Assembly (NCBI GenBank): GCA_002007465.1
Contig: LNAC01000110.1
Coordinates: forward strand, 1,173,106-1,237,105
DNA: 64,000 nucleotides
DNA from: Ailurus styani
Lineage: Eukaryota; Chordata; Mammalia; Carnivora; Ailuridae
Reading direction: 5' to 3'
Shown: one piece after another, positions 36,105 through 47,723 of the stretch
How the letters are laid out: every line of letters starts with the position of its first letter
How positions within the stretch are numbered: position 1 is the first letter of the stretch
Translations under genes and position numbers: made by a program
Notes under the pieces: generated by a model
Seen by the model: only the letters and a program-made list of their open reading frames with translations
What the model was told of the DNA's origin: nothing
The model's database searches: none

Positions 36105-37555
36105 CCCAAGTTTTTCAGGGAAGGAAACTCTGAGTAAGAAAGGAACATTTAAGCTCTAAGTGAAAACAGAGAGAAATATTTACCAAAAGATCAATCAATA
36201 ATTGAAATATAAAGTGCCAGGCATAGAAATTCCTAAGATTTCTTTAATCTCCAAAAAAGCTATCTGTGTCTGATGAACAGATAAGAATATCAGAGAGAAA
36301 TGAGACACGGGGAAAAGTGAGGCAATTAATCATTGACTTGGATATAAAGGTCAAATACGTGGAAGTAAAAATCAAAAAGCAATAATATCAGGTTCAGAGA
36401 AATTAAAGCCAAAAACTGTTAGTGGCCTAGGACTCATTCTTAGGATACACCCAGTCGGTCCAAGTTCCAGCACATTCTCAGCACTTTCACGGAACAGGAC
36501 ACAGACTCCCCCTGCTGGTCTGACTCAGCGTTGACTCTGCTCTCTGGCTTGGGGGAAATGCATTCTGCCTTTCTTGAGTTTCTTCTCAGGGATCTCCCTT
36601 CCTCCTCAAACTTATTCAATGTCTAGCTTAATATAGGGCAGCTGGATTCTCATCCCTGCTCTGTGTTCAATCTTACGTGTAACATCTGGGAAATCTCTAC
36701 TTGTTAAAGAATGATAGTGGAAAAGGCCGATAACATGTTAGTATTATTATGCAAATAGTTTTGACTTCCAATATCTCCTAAAGAGTATTAAGGACTGCCC
36801 TGCCACTATCCATCCATTCAATAATGGCAACACACTTGCATTTATACAAATCCAGCGTTAAATGTTAAACGGTTCCTGAGGCTAATAAATTAGATCTTCG
36901 TACAAAACACATGGTCATCCAAAATTTTCTCCAAGAAGCCTCTCCTCGAAAAATGAGGAGGAGAAAAACCTATTACTAAGACATGGATTAAGGGTCTGAT
37001 ATAATGTCAAAGGACTACAACATTCAGAAGACCTAAGTGAGGAAATCCAAATTACAGTGCTTTGAGAAGAATCCGGGACATACATGGGGTAACTACATTG
37101 AGCCTTTCAAAGGAAATCAATCACCTTTAATATTTATCGATTCAAATATAAGATAGTTGGAGTAACCACTCATCACCTAGTCACCTAAAACTTGGGCTCA
37201 GTCTTGAATATTACTTTTCCATTAATTAAACACTAAATCCAACTGTTCAATATTTCTTGTCTGTATCTTCTCTTAAAAACTAATAGGCATTTATCATTTC
37301 CAAACTGGATTTTTGAAAGAGCCCACACACCAATGTGCCTGACTCTGGTCACTTCACAGATATGTCCTTCTTAGGCTCCTCAGAGTTTTCTAAGTGCAAA
37401 AATGAATATGCCCCATTTAATGGCTCCCCATTGTCCATAGGTCAACTCAAATAGCTATTTTGGAAGGGCCATGAACTTTGACATCAGAGAGGTAAGTGTG
37501 TGGATTTGAACTTGATTTGAGACTCAGAGAAGCCACTGTCTGAACTTCTTCCATG
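36105..37555. other. Intronic DNA without recognisable feature
   Basis: No exon or confident repeat seen. Confidence 0.45.
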
Positions 37556-37559
37556 AGGC

Positions 37560-38500
37560 ATATAGTATAGTAGGATAATTAAAGTTGGTATGGAAATGGG
37601 ATTGAGTACCTAGGAAGGATATCTGACCCCAAATTGAAGGAAGAGACTAGCATTATTGAGGAGACAGCATCTAACTGAAGATCTGAAAACGGAAGTTGGT
37701 TGGGATTTTGTGGATAATGGGAAAGAGGATAAGAGGAAGTAGTGGGAGAAATTCTAGGCGGAAGCAGAGTGAAAGGATGTATTAAGTACAACTTGACTCT
37801 GAGGAGCAAAGCCTTTTGTTTTTTCTTAAATGAGAAAAAGGTAAGAGAGAATATCGTACATGCAGGGAATCAAAAGTGGTATAATAGAGATATTCAGGGA
37901 GTAGTGTAAGAGGAAACTGGAGAAACAAGTAGGGACTCTGACCACCAGTGATTGTAGGATCAGTTAAGGAATATTGATTTGACCCTGATGGTAAAAGGTA
38001 ACTCATTTATGAGTTAAGCCAAGGAGAAATATGTGTTGTGGAATCTTCCCTCTGGCTGTAGAGTTGAGGAACCATTAAACAAGGACCATAATGAAAGTTT
38101 CCGCTGTTGGTGGCCTGAACAAGGGCAGTGATGGTAGAGATAAAGAAGAGAAGATGGATTCAAGAACTCTTTGAGAGACATCATTCATAGAACTTAGCAA
38201 TTGACTGGTTGTGTGGGATGAGGAAAAGGAAAGAATCAAAGCAGCAGAGATTTCCGATATGAGCCACAGGGTGGCTGGGGACCCCTGTCCCAAGCTTAGG
38301 GGATGTGGGAGAAGAAACAGGTTTGAAGCAAGAAGCTAATGAACAGGTAGAGCTTGTGTTAAATGAGAACTCTGGTGGCGCTATTTAGTAGGCAGTTGTA
38401 TATTCCAGTCTGGGGTTGTGAGGAAGATCAGGGTTTATGATGAAGAGGTGGTTCTTGGCAGATTTTGTGCCCTTAAGGCTGGTCACCAAGGAAGAATGTC
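37560..38500. repeat. L2-like ancient repeat block
   Basis: Purine-rich text such as tgactctgaggagcaaagcc, ttccctctggctgtagag, gatggattcaagaactcttt, agtaggcagttgtatattcc and gtctggggttgtgagg parallels the unit at 18980-21250. Confidence 0.45.
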
Positions 38501-38544
38501 TAGAAAGAGCGGATAAGAGGGCTGTAATCCCATGAAAGAGCTTT

Positions 38545-38665
38545 CGTCATTTGCAAAATGGGGATAAGAGTTCCCAGGGCCTTTAGCAGAAATGTACCTG
38601 GAAGTACCTAGCAAAATGCCTAGCTCACAGTACAGGCTTAATAAATATTTACTGAATAAATAGAT
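38545..38665 (+). repeat. MIR SINE, 3' part
   Basis: cgtcatttgcaaaatgggga, acctagcaaaatgcctagc, tcacagtacaggcttaataa. Confidence 0.75.
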
Positions 38666-38669
38666 GAAT

Positions 38670-39135
38670 AATTGATATAATGCATATACCCAATTTACTA
38701 ATTTCCTTGCAGAGATTAAGGAAAATGAAGTTTAGTTTGACAACTCTGAGAAAGCTTATAAAGAAAATGTCCCTGCAAAAAGACACCTGCTTTTATCTGC
38801 AAGCCATGACTCATGAGGGACAAGGCATTTTGGCTTTTTCTTAGACAAGAAAGTCACATTTATTAGCGCCCAGTCAGCTATTTAAAACTGACCTCTGTTT
38901 GATCTTGACATTTACAAGCAAAAGGAAGTCTTTAGTTATGTAACAGGCCAGCAGTCCATGCATCCCGCCTGTAACAACAATAGCAACAGAAGCCCATTTG
39001 TCATTGTGCCTGACTCTATTCAAAACAACACATCTCTTCACTAGCTTGTCTTTTTTCCCTGGTGTTCCCTTATGCTCTCAGTTAATGCCCAATGATCCAG
39101 TAGGGGGTAAAAATTGGCACCTGCTTAGGTAAGAG

Positions 39136-39170
<35 letters not shown>

Positions 39171-39175
39171 CGTGC

Positions 39176-39207
<32 letters not shown>

Positions 39208-40000
39208 TTAAAAGAGGGAATTCTGCCATAAACTCAACCAGAACCAAAGTGTTAAATGAAGTTCCCAGTCACTAGGTCTCATGGTGATAAGGAAAACCAT
39301 TCCAGGTCAAACAGACTGCTTGTGATTTTATGGTATTAAAGTAGACTTCCAAATAGACTGGAAAACAAAAACTCATTCACAAAAACTCATGATTTCAGAT
39401 TGGCATATCAAGCATAATTTCTGAGCATTGGCAGAAATGAATACTCCTACCAAGGGCACATTACTTATTTCAAATAAACTTGACATCAAGGGATCTACTG
39501 TTGCATTTAAACAAAGAAAAAAGAACCAGAACATTTTTGGGGGGCAATCTCAGTGTGTATCAAGTCACTTTTAGCCATTCATACACATATTTAGCATCTA
39601 AAAATTTGCTGAAGATCTTTATTTTTTCTATTGCCATACTTAAGGGAAATACAGATTGAATACTGAGAACCAAATAATGGGAGTTTATTTTGGAGCCTTA
39701 GGTATAAAGTGATAATGTTGGATTATTAGAGTCAAACGTAGTCTTTTGTCTTCGTGCTTGTTTGCTTGCTAGCTATACTAAATGCTTGAGGTAGAAGATC
39801 TGTTAGAAGATTCATTCAATTTCCAGCTATTGCATAAGTAAGATAGGTCCACTGTGCGTATCACAGCAAGAAAGGATTGGTAAAGGACCCAGAAGACTGA
39901 ATCTAAATTCCCACTCAAAAATTTTATGTGGGATTTCCAACCAGAAGCACCTGTTGAAAGTCATGGACTTATAGAGCAATAGAACTAAGTTGAGAGTCTA
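38670..40000. other. Intronic DNA, no feature except the (TG)n tract
   Basis: No exon or other repeat assigned in this stretch. Confidence 0.45.
39138..39207. repeat. (TG)n microsatellite with a CG-containing core
   Basis: About 70 bp of alternating GT with four GCGT units in the middle (39166-39181). Purine-pyrimidine alternation is unbroken. Confidence 0.96.
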
Positions 40001-40004
40001 CAGA

Positions 40005-40118
40005 ATCGTGCATCAATAAACAATTGACTTTTGATGAGGCTCTCAAGACCATTCAGTGGAGAAAAAAAATCACCTCTTCAACAAATGGTACTGGGAAGAC
40101 TGGCTGTCCCGTGTAGGA
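40005..40118 (+). mobile_element. Small L1 ORF2 fragment, sense
   Basis: acaattgacttttgatgagg, ctcttcaacaaatggtactg and ggaagactggctgtcc match the L1 ORF2 mid-region. Confidence 0.6.
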
Positions 40119-40199
40119 GAATATCGAAGTTTACCAGGACAAAGCACCAAGTGCAAAGGTATGGTCAAGGGGTTGGATGAGCTAGGCAGAGATCACTAT

Positions 40200-40890
40200 T
40201 TGCCAACCTAATATCTGTTTTCCTCTTCTTCATAGAAGAATCCCCATACTCTTAGGGTGGCAGTGCACCCAGCTAAATATTCGTATTTCTTAGCCTCCAT
40301 GTAAATAGCAGTGGTCAAGGCTATATAAGAATTTTTAAACTGAGTTTTTGAGAAAAGTTCTTAAAAGTTCTTGAAAGGGGCTGCATAGCTGGCAGTTGTC
40401 CTTCTCTATTTTGCATCTGCTTTTTCATTCTTCATGCTGCCTGACATGTGAATAGAATGACTACAGCAGGGTGCCTGGGTGGTTAAGCAGTCCGTTAAGC
40501 ATCTGTCGGGCTCAGATCATGATCCCAGGGTTCCGGGATCATGTCCTGCATCAGGCTCCCTGCTCCACAGGGAGTCTGCTTTTTCCTCTGCCCCTTCTCT
40601 CAATCACACTCTCTCTCTCAAATAAATAAATCTTAAAAAAAAAAAAAAGAAAGAAAAGAAAAGAATGGCTGCAGCAGGTGTGTGTTGGATGCTGAGAGTG
40701 GAAGCCATGTTTGTGAATGCATGGAGACACATAGCTCAGGCTTTGAGGGTTGTAAAGCAGCTACCACACCTGTCCTGGGCTGCCTGTGTCCAGACTTACA
40801 TTATATGAGTGAAAAATAAACATCTACTTGTTTTGGTCACTCTTTTGGGGGGTTGTTTTATGCACCCGAGACTAGTCCTATCTGATTCAA
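40200..40890 (+). repeat. Old LTR/MER-like repeat, interrupted by a SINE
   Basis: tttgccaacctaatatctg, ttagcctccatgtaaatagc and ggctgcctgtgtccagac, ending aataaacatctacttgtttt and gggggttgttttatgcaccc. Same layout as the outer element at 10315-11225. Family not certain. Confidence 0.45.
40470..40660 (+). repeat. CAN SINE, sense
   Basis: ggtgcctgggtggttaagc head, tctctcaaataaataaatct tail and a mixed A/G tail. Flanked by agaatgactacagcag (from 40454) and agaatggctgcagcag (from 40662), two mismatches. Confidence 0.94.
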
Positions 40891-40987
40891 TCAGTTCTGT
40901 GCCACCAGGACACAAGAGAAGGGTGAATAGGACCCCTCACCCATGGATTTGAGTTAGGGCTAGAACTTCACTTCAACTTAGAGTGGG

Positions 40988-41090
40988 AAAAATGCCAATT
41001 ACTGACTCCCACCCCATATCTAATGAAATAGAAACTCTGAGGGTAGGGCCCAAGCAATCCATGAGCTCTCCAGGTTCCAGTCTGGAGATG
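40988..41090 (+). mobile_element. MER5-type DNA transposon fragment
   Basis: ctaatgaaatagaaactctg, gggtagggcccaagcaatcc and gctctccaggttccagtc fit the central MER5A region. Confidence 0.5.
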
Positions 41091-41127
41091 AATTTTTCTT
41101 CAGTGCTGCTTGAGTGGGAAACTTCTT

Positions 41128-41334
41128 CTTTTTTTTTTTTTTTTTAAGATTTTATTTATTTATTTCACAGCGGGAGAGAGATCACAAGGAGGCAGAGAGG
41201 CAGGCAGAGAGAGAGAGGGGGAAGCAGGCTCCCTGCTGAGCAGAGAGCCTGATGCGGGCCTCGACCCCAGGACCCTGAGATCATGACCTGAGCCGAAAGC
41301 AGAGGCTTTAACCCCCTGAGCCACCCAGGCGCCT
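41128..41334 (-). repeat. CAN SINE, antisense, with target-site duplication
   Basis: T-run, ttaagattttatttatttat, reversed head tgagccacccaggcgcc. Flanked by ggaaacttctt at 41117-41127 and 41335-41345. Confidence 0.96.
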
Positions 41335-41394
41335 GGAAACTTCTTTTAAGTGGCTTTGGGTTATGACCATGTGTTCTTAAGAATAGGCACTATG

Positions 41395-41605
41395 ACTCTA
41401 AAAATACTTAGGTTCCAGTATCAGCACCACCGTTATTAATTGTATGACCTTCGGCAAAGAACTTTAATGTCTTTGAGTCTCATGTTCCTTCTGGGATCGT
41501 CATAATAGTGGCTCTCCTAGCATTCTTGTGTTGGTTAAATGAAGCATCTGTAAATCTAAGCCCATTACCCAGAACACTGTAGGTGGTTAATAAATGTTAG
41601 TTCCT
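41395..41605 (+). repeat. MIR SINE
   Basis: attgtatgaccttcggcaaag, ctttgagtctcatgttcc, tgtgttggttaaatgaagc, acccagaacactgtaggtgg, taataaatgttag. Confidence 0.75.
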
Positions 41606-41609
41606 CCAC

Positions 41610-42810
41610 TTGGGGACTACAGTTTACCATGCATTACAGGGTCTGGCACAAGGCATGCATTCCTATGGGATTGCTTAGACACCCCACCACACATCCCCCT
41701 TTCACACTTTGTCTCCATTATCGCTTCTGTTATTATTTAAGATAGAGTGTAATGTTAGGGAGATAATAGGGGGGAAGTAAGGGAAAGGAGTCTTCTGTGA
41801 ATATAACATAACTGGTCAAGTTTGCTACAGAGTCAGGATACCAGAAGGCCCCATTACTAGTTTTATTTGCAGCCTTCAGAAATGTCCTTCTTATCAGGTA
41901 AGGGGAAAATTATGCATAAGTGGCACACGAGCTATTACTAAGAGGGAAGAAAAAGGCTCACACAAGCTTTATCCAAAAACTGGGAAGTACTACCATGTTC
42001 TTCTCCATTGAAATGTATCTGCATCCTGAGTATCACCAGTAATTCTCTCTTGATGGAAACAAAAAGGGCAAAATTAACTTTACCCTGCAAAAGGACCATA
42101 ACAGGGCTCCTTGTCGTGTCTTATCTACGTCTCATTCCTACATGGGAAAAACAATGATTTGAACAAAAAAGTCAAGTTTCCCACCAAGCTTCCCACCTCC
42201 TAGCTCTTGCAACAAATCACGTCTCTTTCCCAACTGGTGCGTTTGACACATTTCATATGTAACGGACATTTTGCTCGGAACGATATCCATAAGACACCTG
42301 AAGCTAAATCTCACTGCAGAGTTGTTACTGACTTCACCTCCTTGGGGAAGGAATGATTACAGATCTCCCCTACTCTCCAGTTTCCCGCATAAAACCCCAA
42401 AATGACCACACCCCAGCGCTGCCCATTCAGCTCCCACACCAAGCAAAATCAGAGAATGGGAAGAAACAGAAGACCCAAGAGCTGAAGTAGAAAGGATGAA
42501 CAAGATGAGAGTATTCCGGTCCCTTTACCACATGAATAGCTTGGAAAGAGGGAAAGAGAATGCTGGACCCTCAAATAGAGAAGCTAGGACACGGGCCATG
42601 GGAGGGAGCTCTCCTGCTGGAAAGACTCAGATTGTGAACCCTGAAGAAGTGCTGCGTTACAACTTAAGTGTCTTGCAAACACTTTGAGAGACACCAGCAA
42701 AAACGAGAAACTCCTTATACACACACACACATATTAGCCCATGATACGTGACACAGAGGACCATATATAGTTTTGTTATGACTACTGAAAATAGAGATGA
42801 ATGAACCTTT
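41610..42810. other. Intronic DNA without recognisable gene
   Basis: A 63-codon open stretch at 42496-42687 has no splice borders and is not called. A short (AC)n lies near 42719. Confidence 0.45.
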
Positions 42811-42825
42811 GTTGAAAAACTACTA

Positions 42826-43022
42826 GGGGCGCCTGGGTGGCTCAGTGGGTTAAAGCCTCTGCCTTCAGCTCAGGTCATGATCTCGGGGTCCTGGGATTGA
42901 GCCCCATGTCAGGCTCTCTGCTCAGCAGGGAGCCTGCTTCCTCCTCCTTCTGCCTGCCTCTCTGCCTACTTGTAATCTTTCTGTCAAATAAATAAATAAA
43001 ATCTTAAAAAATAGGAAAAAAA
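42826..43022 (+). repeat. CAN SINE, sense, young type
   Basis: ggggcgcctgggtggctcag, ctgcctgcctctctgcctac, tcaaataaataaataaaatc. Flanked by aaactacta at 42817-42825 and 43026-43034. Confidence 0.95.
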
Positions 43023-43099
43023 GACAAACTACTAAAAGTCAGATACCCTTCTCATTTAAACTTCACAACTGCCAATGAAACCAGTATGTTAACCCCCTT

Positions 43100-43289
43100 T
43101 TAGTATTTTTTACATTATTTATTTATTTGAGGGGTCTGGGGCAGAGGGGGAGAGAGAATCTCAAGCAGGCTCCCCATTGTGTGCAGAGCCCAAAGTCAAG
43201 GGCTCCATCTCACGACCCTGAGATCAGGACCTGAGCTGAAATGAAGAGTCAGACATTTATTTAACCAACTGAACCACTCAGGTGCTCCT
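43100..43289 (-). repeat. CAN SINE, antisense, older
   Basis: tacattatttatttatttg, gaccctgagatcaggacctg, aaccactcaggtgctcc. It lies 77 bp from the sense SINE, making an inverted pair. Confidence 0.88.
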
Positions 43290-43299
43290 ACCCCACTTC

Positions 43300-43388
43300 T
43301 AGATAAGACAGATGCCTGAGACTCAGAGAGATTAAGTGACTTGCCCACAGTCATTAAGGTAGCAAGTAGTGGAGCCTGAGTTCTCCTG
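43300..43388 (-). repeat. MIR SINE fragment
   Basis: gagactcagagagattaagt, gacttgcccacagtcatta, agtagtggagcctgag. Confidence 0.7.
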
Positions 43389-43389
43389 G

Positions 43390-44650
43390 GTCTGCTGCTA
43401 GGGGCTGGGAACCAGCAGCTGCTGATGAATGAGAGAGTCATGGCCCAAAATTGTGGCCAGAGGAAGTGTCTCAGGACCTGCCCTCCTGAGTCCCTCTGCA
43501 CTGGGGGGACCCGTGGATCTGTGCTCCGTTGTGAAACTGTGGGGCTTTCCTGACACTTTCTAAGCACAAAAAACATGGGGATCCCAGCACAAAAACTGCA
43601 GAATCTTTTTGCTTGGTAGGGTCACAAACTGTAGCCCAGTGAAGTCCCTTTCTTCATCCCTCTCGTCTGCCCTGGTGCTAGAAGCCAGCCCACATGAAAA
43701 AATTGCTTTTTATGGTTTTCTCCAGGAACCTTTTTATTCTTCTTTCTCTCTCCTTGCCTAACACTTTCCTTTGTTTCTACCTGCCCCTCCTAGTCCTTTA
43801 TCTACTACCAAGTTTCCAGGCATTTCCTCCCACTGATCTCAACCTGCTGGAAATATAATCAAGTATTTTCTTTAGCAAAACTTGCTAATGAGGAGTTATT
43901 TACTGTATTACCTAGGATAGACATTTGATTCTCGTGGCCCTTTTTCACTCTGACCCACTGAGTTGTTGCAAAATTTTTACACTAAAAATAGCTCAGACTA
44001 TAAATCTTAATTGCAAATTACACTGATCTCATATTGCTTTTATTTTGACAATAGAGACATGACAGCAGATAAATAAAGAAAAATTGTTAGCTAGAGGGAA
44101 ACCAACAAAGAATTCTGTTTACTGTGTGATGTCACAGAGGAAGTGGGCACAATCTTCTTATTTCCTCACTATGTGTAGGTTTCTTCTACATAGTGAACCA
44201 ATGGAGAACTTGCTGGGCCTTGCTGACCTTGGAAAGGTTCAGTGTAAGCAAACTGAGGCACAGGACCAACAGATGCTTAGTGCAGACAAAACCTTAGAGT
44301 CACCTATACTTTCCATTCTGAGTTAATTCTATGTTCTAGTCTAAGGCAAAGCCAGGAGGTAACAATTTGGCGAACAGTGAAAAATACTCTTTTCGGGAAG
44401 GCGGGATTGACTGTTGACAATACCAAGTTCCACTGCTTGGTTCCAGCACAAATCTCTGTCTTCGCCATCTCTTCTGCTTCCCCTACCTGTTTCTAGCCTG
44501 CCAGGCCAGTATTCGGCCATAGGGCTGACAAAATGATTTGGATTACCAGTGAACGCCAGGAAGCATTTCCCACCATCCTTGTGACAAGCCCTAACTTAAT
44601 GATATTTAAAAGAAGCTTTAACATGTATACATGGATGCTGGCAGAAATAA
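43390..44650. other. Intronic DNA without recognisable feature
   Basis: No exon or confident repeat. The 126-codon minus-strand open stretch at 43196-43576 runs through a SINE and a MIR and is not a gene. Confidence 0.45.
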
Positions 44651-44651
44651 T

Positions 44652-44711
44652 CCTACATACACACACACAGACACATAGACACACACATACCCCCCCCACA
44701 CACACACACCA
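44652..44711. repeat. (AC)n-rich simple repeat
   Basis: Imperfect CA repeat with an internal eight-C run. Confidence 0.93.
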
Positions 44712-45590
44712 TTGTCTTGAATATTAGTGACAGTTTCTCTTTTTGCTATTACTTAGTGGCATAGCCTGCTAAGGAAGACAGTGGCACCCAGTGGACAAAT
44801 GTTTGATTGTTTGACACAGCTGTTCCATTTTGAAATATTCTCATATCTTAGCCTTAAGAAAGGTCAGTTGCCCCCCCTTACCTTTTCCTTTTCTTCTGCC
44901 GTCACATATTAAAAATGTCTACTGAATTTAAAAATAGAGGGGGTGGGGAATGTTCTTACACTTTTTATCTTTTCAAGAATAAGACTAAGCTACAATACTG
45001 GAGAAAGCAAAAATTTGAGGATTAACTCCTCTGAGAACAGTGTCTCTATTTGATTAACCTTTTCAACTGTAACAGTAGAGATAGCCAAATCTAATAAAGT
45101 ACTCAACTTAATGAGAAATGTAATGTTCAAAATGCCTATAATGTGCTTTTTTTTTTTCAACATATCATACTTTCCTTTTCTGCAAACCATTACCAACTTC
45201 CAATTAAATTCATTTGGTTAGGCAAATTTGGCAACTCCAAAAGCAATACTTCAGGAAAATAACACACACAGACCCTGTAATTTAGTGCTATTGTGCAATT
45301 TATCTGAAGCCATACAGATGCCTGTTTTCACTCACTAACTCTTTCAGTGATTCTTTTGGTTATGAGCTACTTGGGTACAGAAGCCCTTCTTTTATGTCTT
45401 TCTTCCCCCAGACACCTAACTAGAATCTTATTCATTGTAGATACAAAGAAGTTGAGTAAAATCCAGTTTCCACTTTCTATATTTAATCTGCTAAATACTC
45501 AAAAAAAATGGGACTAATTGATATTACAGACAGGATCATCAAGCTAAGAATCTTCAGGATCAGGGGCTAGTTGTATTGAATAAAAATATT
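44712..45590. other. Intronic DNA without recognisable feature
   Basis: AT-rich; no exon or repeat family assigned. Confidence 0.45.
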
Positions 45591-45593
45591 TCA

Positions 45594-45771
45594 GGAGCAC
45601 CTGGGTGGCTCAGTTGGTTCAGCGTCTGTCTTTGGCTTGGGTCATGATCTCTGGGTCCTGGGATTGAGTCCCACATCCGGCTCCTTGTTCAGTGGGGAGT
45701 CTGCTTCTCCCTCTCCCTCTGCACCACCAACACTACTTCTGCTCTCTCTCTCTCTCAAAATCTTTAAAAAT
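45594..45771 (+). repeat. CAN SINE, sense
   Basis: agcacctgggtggctcagtt, gggattgagtcccacatccg and a CT-rich end; the usual AAATAAATAAA tail is shortened to caaaatctttaaaaat. Confidence 0.93.
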
Positions 45772-46363
45772 ACGTATTTTATAAAGAACAAAAGGGATGA
45801 GTACTTTTAGGGTGAATCGAATTTTACTGGTTTGAATGAGAAATCATGAAAAGGCATTCAATTGCAAAATAAACATGTATTTTCTCAGTGCAACTAATTC
45901 CCAGCAGGGGTGCCCTCTTTCTGTTATCCATTCAGACTTTCTCCCAGGTTTGCAGGCTCTGGTTCATCAGTATAATCTTTATAATTCATAATTTTGCTAC
46001 AGTTTGAGACTTGTTTTTGTTTGTTTTAGAAGAAAGACCCGTTGGTAAGCCAGGGTTATGGCATGTGGCTAACAAAAAAACTTTTCCAAATGGTTCTGGG
46101 CCTAGGGCAACACCCTTTCATTCATTGACGTAAGTTTTTGATCCATCACACTTGGTGAATAAACAATAAACACATCCAGAAGTAAGTTTTGGTAAATTGA
46201 AAAAAGAAATGGAGACCATTTGCGTGTGTCACCACATTACATGTTCATTATACTTCTTTGTCTTGTAACACAGGAACATCTCCCCTACTTTCCGCAAAAA
46301 TTCTTATAAAATTCTTATGCAATCAGATTTTGCTAGACAGACCTTGTTATGAAAAGAAAACCT

Positions 46364-46547
46364 GGGCGCCTGGGTGGCTCAGTGGGTTAAAGCCTCTGCC
46401 TTCGGCTCAGGTCATGATCTCAGGGTCCTGGGATAGAGGCCCACATTGGGCTTTCTGCTCAGCAGGGAGCCTGCTTCCTCCTCTCCCTCTGCCTGCCTCT
46501 CTGCCTCCTTGTGATCTGATCTCTCTCTCTGTGTCAAATAAATAAAT
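46364..46547 (+). repeat. CAN SINE, sense, young type
   Basis: gggcgcctgggtggctcagt, gtcatgatctcagggtcctg, gtcaaataaataaataaa. Short flanking repeat aaaacct at 46357-46363 and 46548-46554. Confidence 0.95.
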
Positions 46548-46569
46548 AAAACCTTTTAAAAAAATTTTT

Positions 46570-47230
46570 AAATAGTTTTTCATAAGTTTCTAATAATACA
46601 TAACAAAAATGTACCAATTCATGATAAATCAATGAACGTTTATAACATTTCTGTCCTTTTTCCTCTGGTGATCACCAGAAGTAGATCACGAGACTCCAGG
46701 CAGCTTTGCCCTCTGGGGCCAAGCTCCCCTGCCCAGGGGGAAGGGCAAGAGTGATGTTCGGATTTGCTGTATGCATTATGCTGTTTGCAAAGCATGATAC
46801 TGGGAAAACTGTCCAGTCCCGGGTCTGAGCTCTGCTGATACCCACAGTCAGTATCTCTCAGAGCAGAGATCTGCTGTGGACTCAGGTCGCCCCTAGAGCG
46901 TCCCAACACTGCCCACTTACAGGTTGGGCTCCATAGCTCCTATGGGTTTTAAAAACCCAAGAGGGAGGCCAATATTTGAAAAAAGTTTATTGCCTCAAAT
47001 AATTTGAGAAAATTGCTCCTGTGTGGTTCCTGTAGGTTTTATCTTACCTTTGGGCTTATCTGTGTGTAATGCAAATATGCTTCACTGATTCAGGAGAGCC
47101 ACTGGCTTAAAGATGGCTTGCCTAACTCATGGGCTAGGCTGAACGAAAATCAAAATAGAAACGTAAAAGGAGTTTTAAAGGTTGGGAAGGTCCATAAAGA
47201 TTAAAGTAGTTATTGTTATATCTAAAATGA
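46570..47230. other. Intronic DNA without recognisable feature
   Basis: No exon or confident repeat; a minus-strand open stretch at 46640-46909 lacks splice context. Confidence 0.45.
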
Positions 47231-47239
47231 ATGAAGTCC

Positions 47240-47299
47240 TGTGTGTGTTTGTATGTGTGTGTGTGTGTATGTATCCATAGGTGGAGAGGTCAAAATACA

Positions 47300-47335
<36 letters not shown>
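47240..47335. repeat. (TG)n patch followed by (ATTG)n
   Basis: TG-rich 47240-47272, then about eight perfect ATTG units at 47301-47335. Confidence 0.92.
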
Positions 47336-47642
47336 TACCTTGAGTATAGTTGACACAAAATGTTACATTTGTTTCCAATGTGCAACATAGTGATTCACCA
47401 ACTCTCTAGGTTGTGCGACGCTCACTGCAAGGGTAGCTACCATCTGTCATCATTCCGCACTATTGCAATATCATTGACTTTACTACCTGTGCTGTGCCTT
47501 TTATTCCCATGACCTATTTGTTCCATAAATGGAAGCCTGTACTTCCCCCTTCCCTTCACCCATTTTGCTCATCCCCTGATCCCCTTTTCCTCTGGAAACC
47601 GTCAGTTTGCTCTCTGTATTTATAGATCTGTTTCTGGTTTTT
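47336..47642 (-). mobile_element. L1 3'-end fragment, antisense
   Basis: accttgagtatagttgacac, gcaatatcattgactttact, accgtcagtttgctctctgt. It sits 82 bp from the 108-bp exon on the donor side. Confidence 0.85.
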
Positions 47643-47723
47643 GTAAAACATGTATTTAGATTTACATTTGTTCTACTGAACACTTGAAGAACATATATTT
47701 CCAGTCTGAATGACAGGTATTAC

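Larger units (their letters stand above)
24724..47723 (-). other. 23,000-bp intron of the coiled-coil gene
   Basis: The interval between the donor of the 108-bp exon and the acceptor of the 132-bp exon. It is filled with MIR, L2-like, L1 and MLT1 relics plus ten CAN SINEs or SINE fragments, several in inverted pairs. I saw no further spliced coding segment, but an alternative phase-0 exon cannot be excluded by eye. Confidence 0.7.

Noticed and set aside
43196..43576. 126-codon open stretch on the minus strand
   Set aside because: It crosses an antisense CAN SINE and a MIR fragment; no gene-like composition.
47301..47335. Regular ATTG repeats considered as a CRISPR-like or binding-site array
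   Set aside because: A simple tetranucleotide microsatellite with no spacers.
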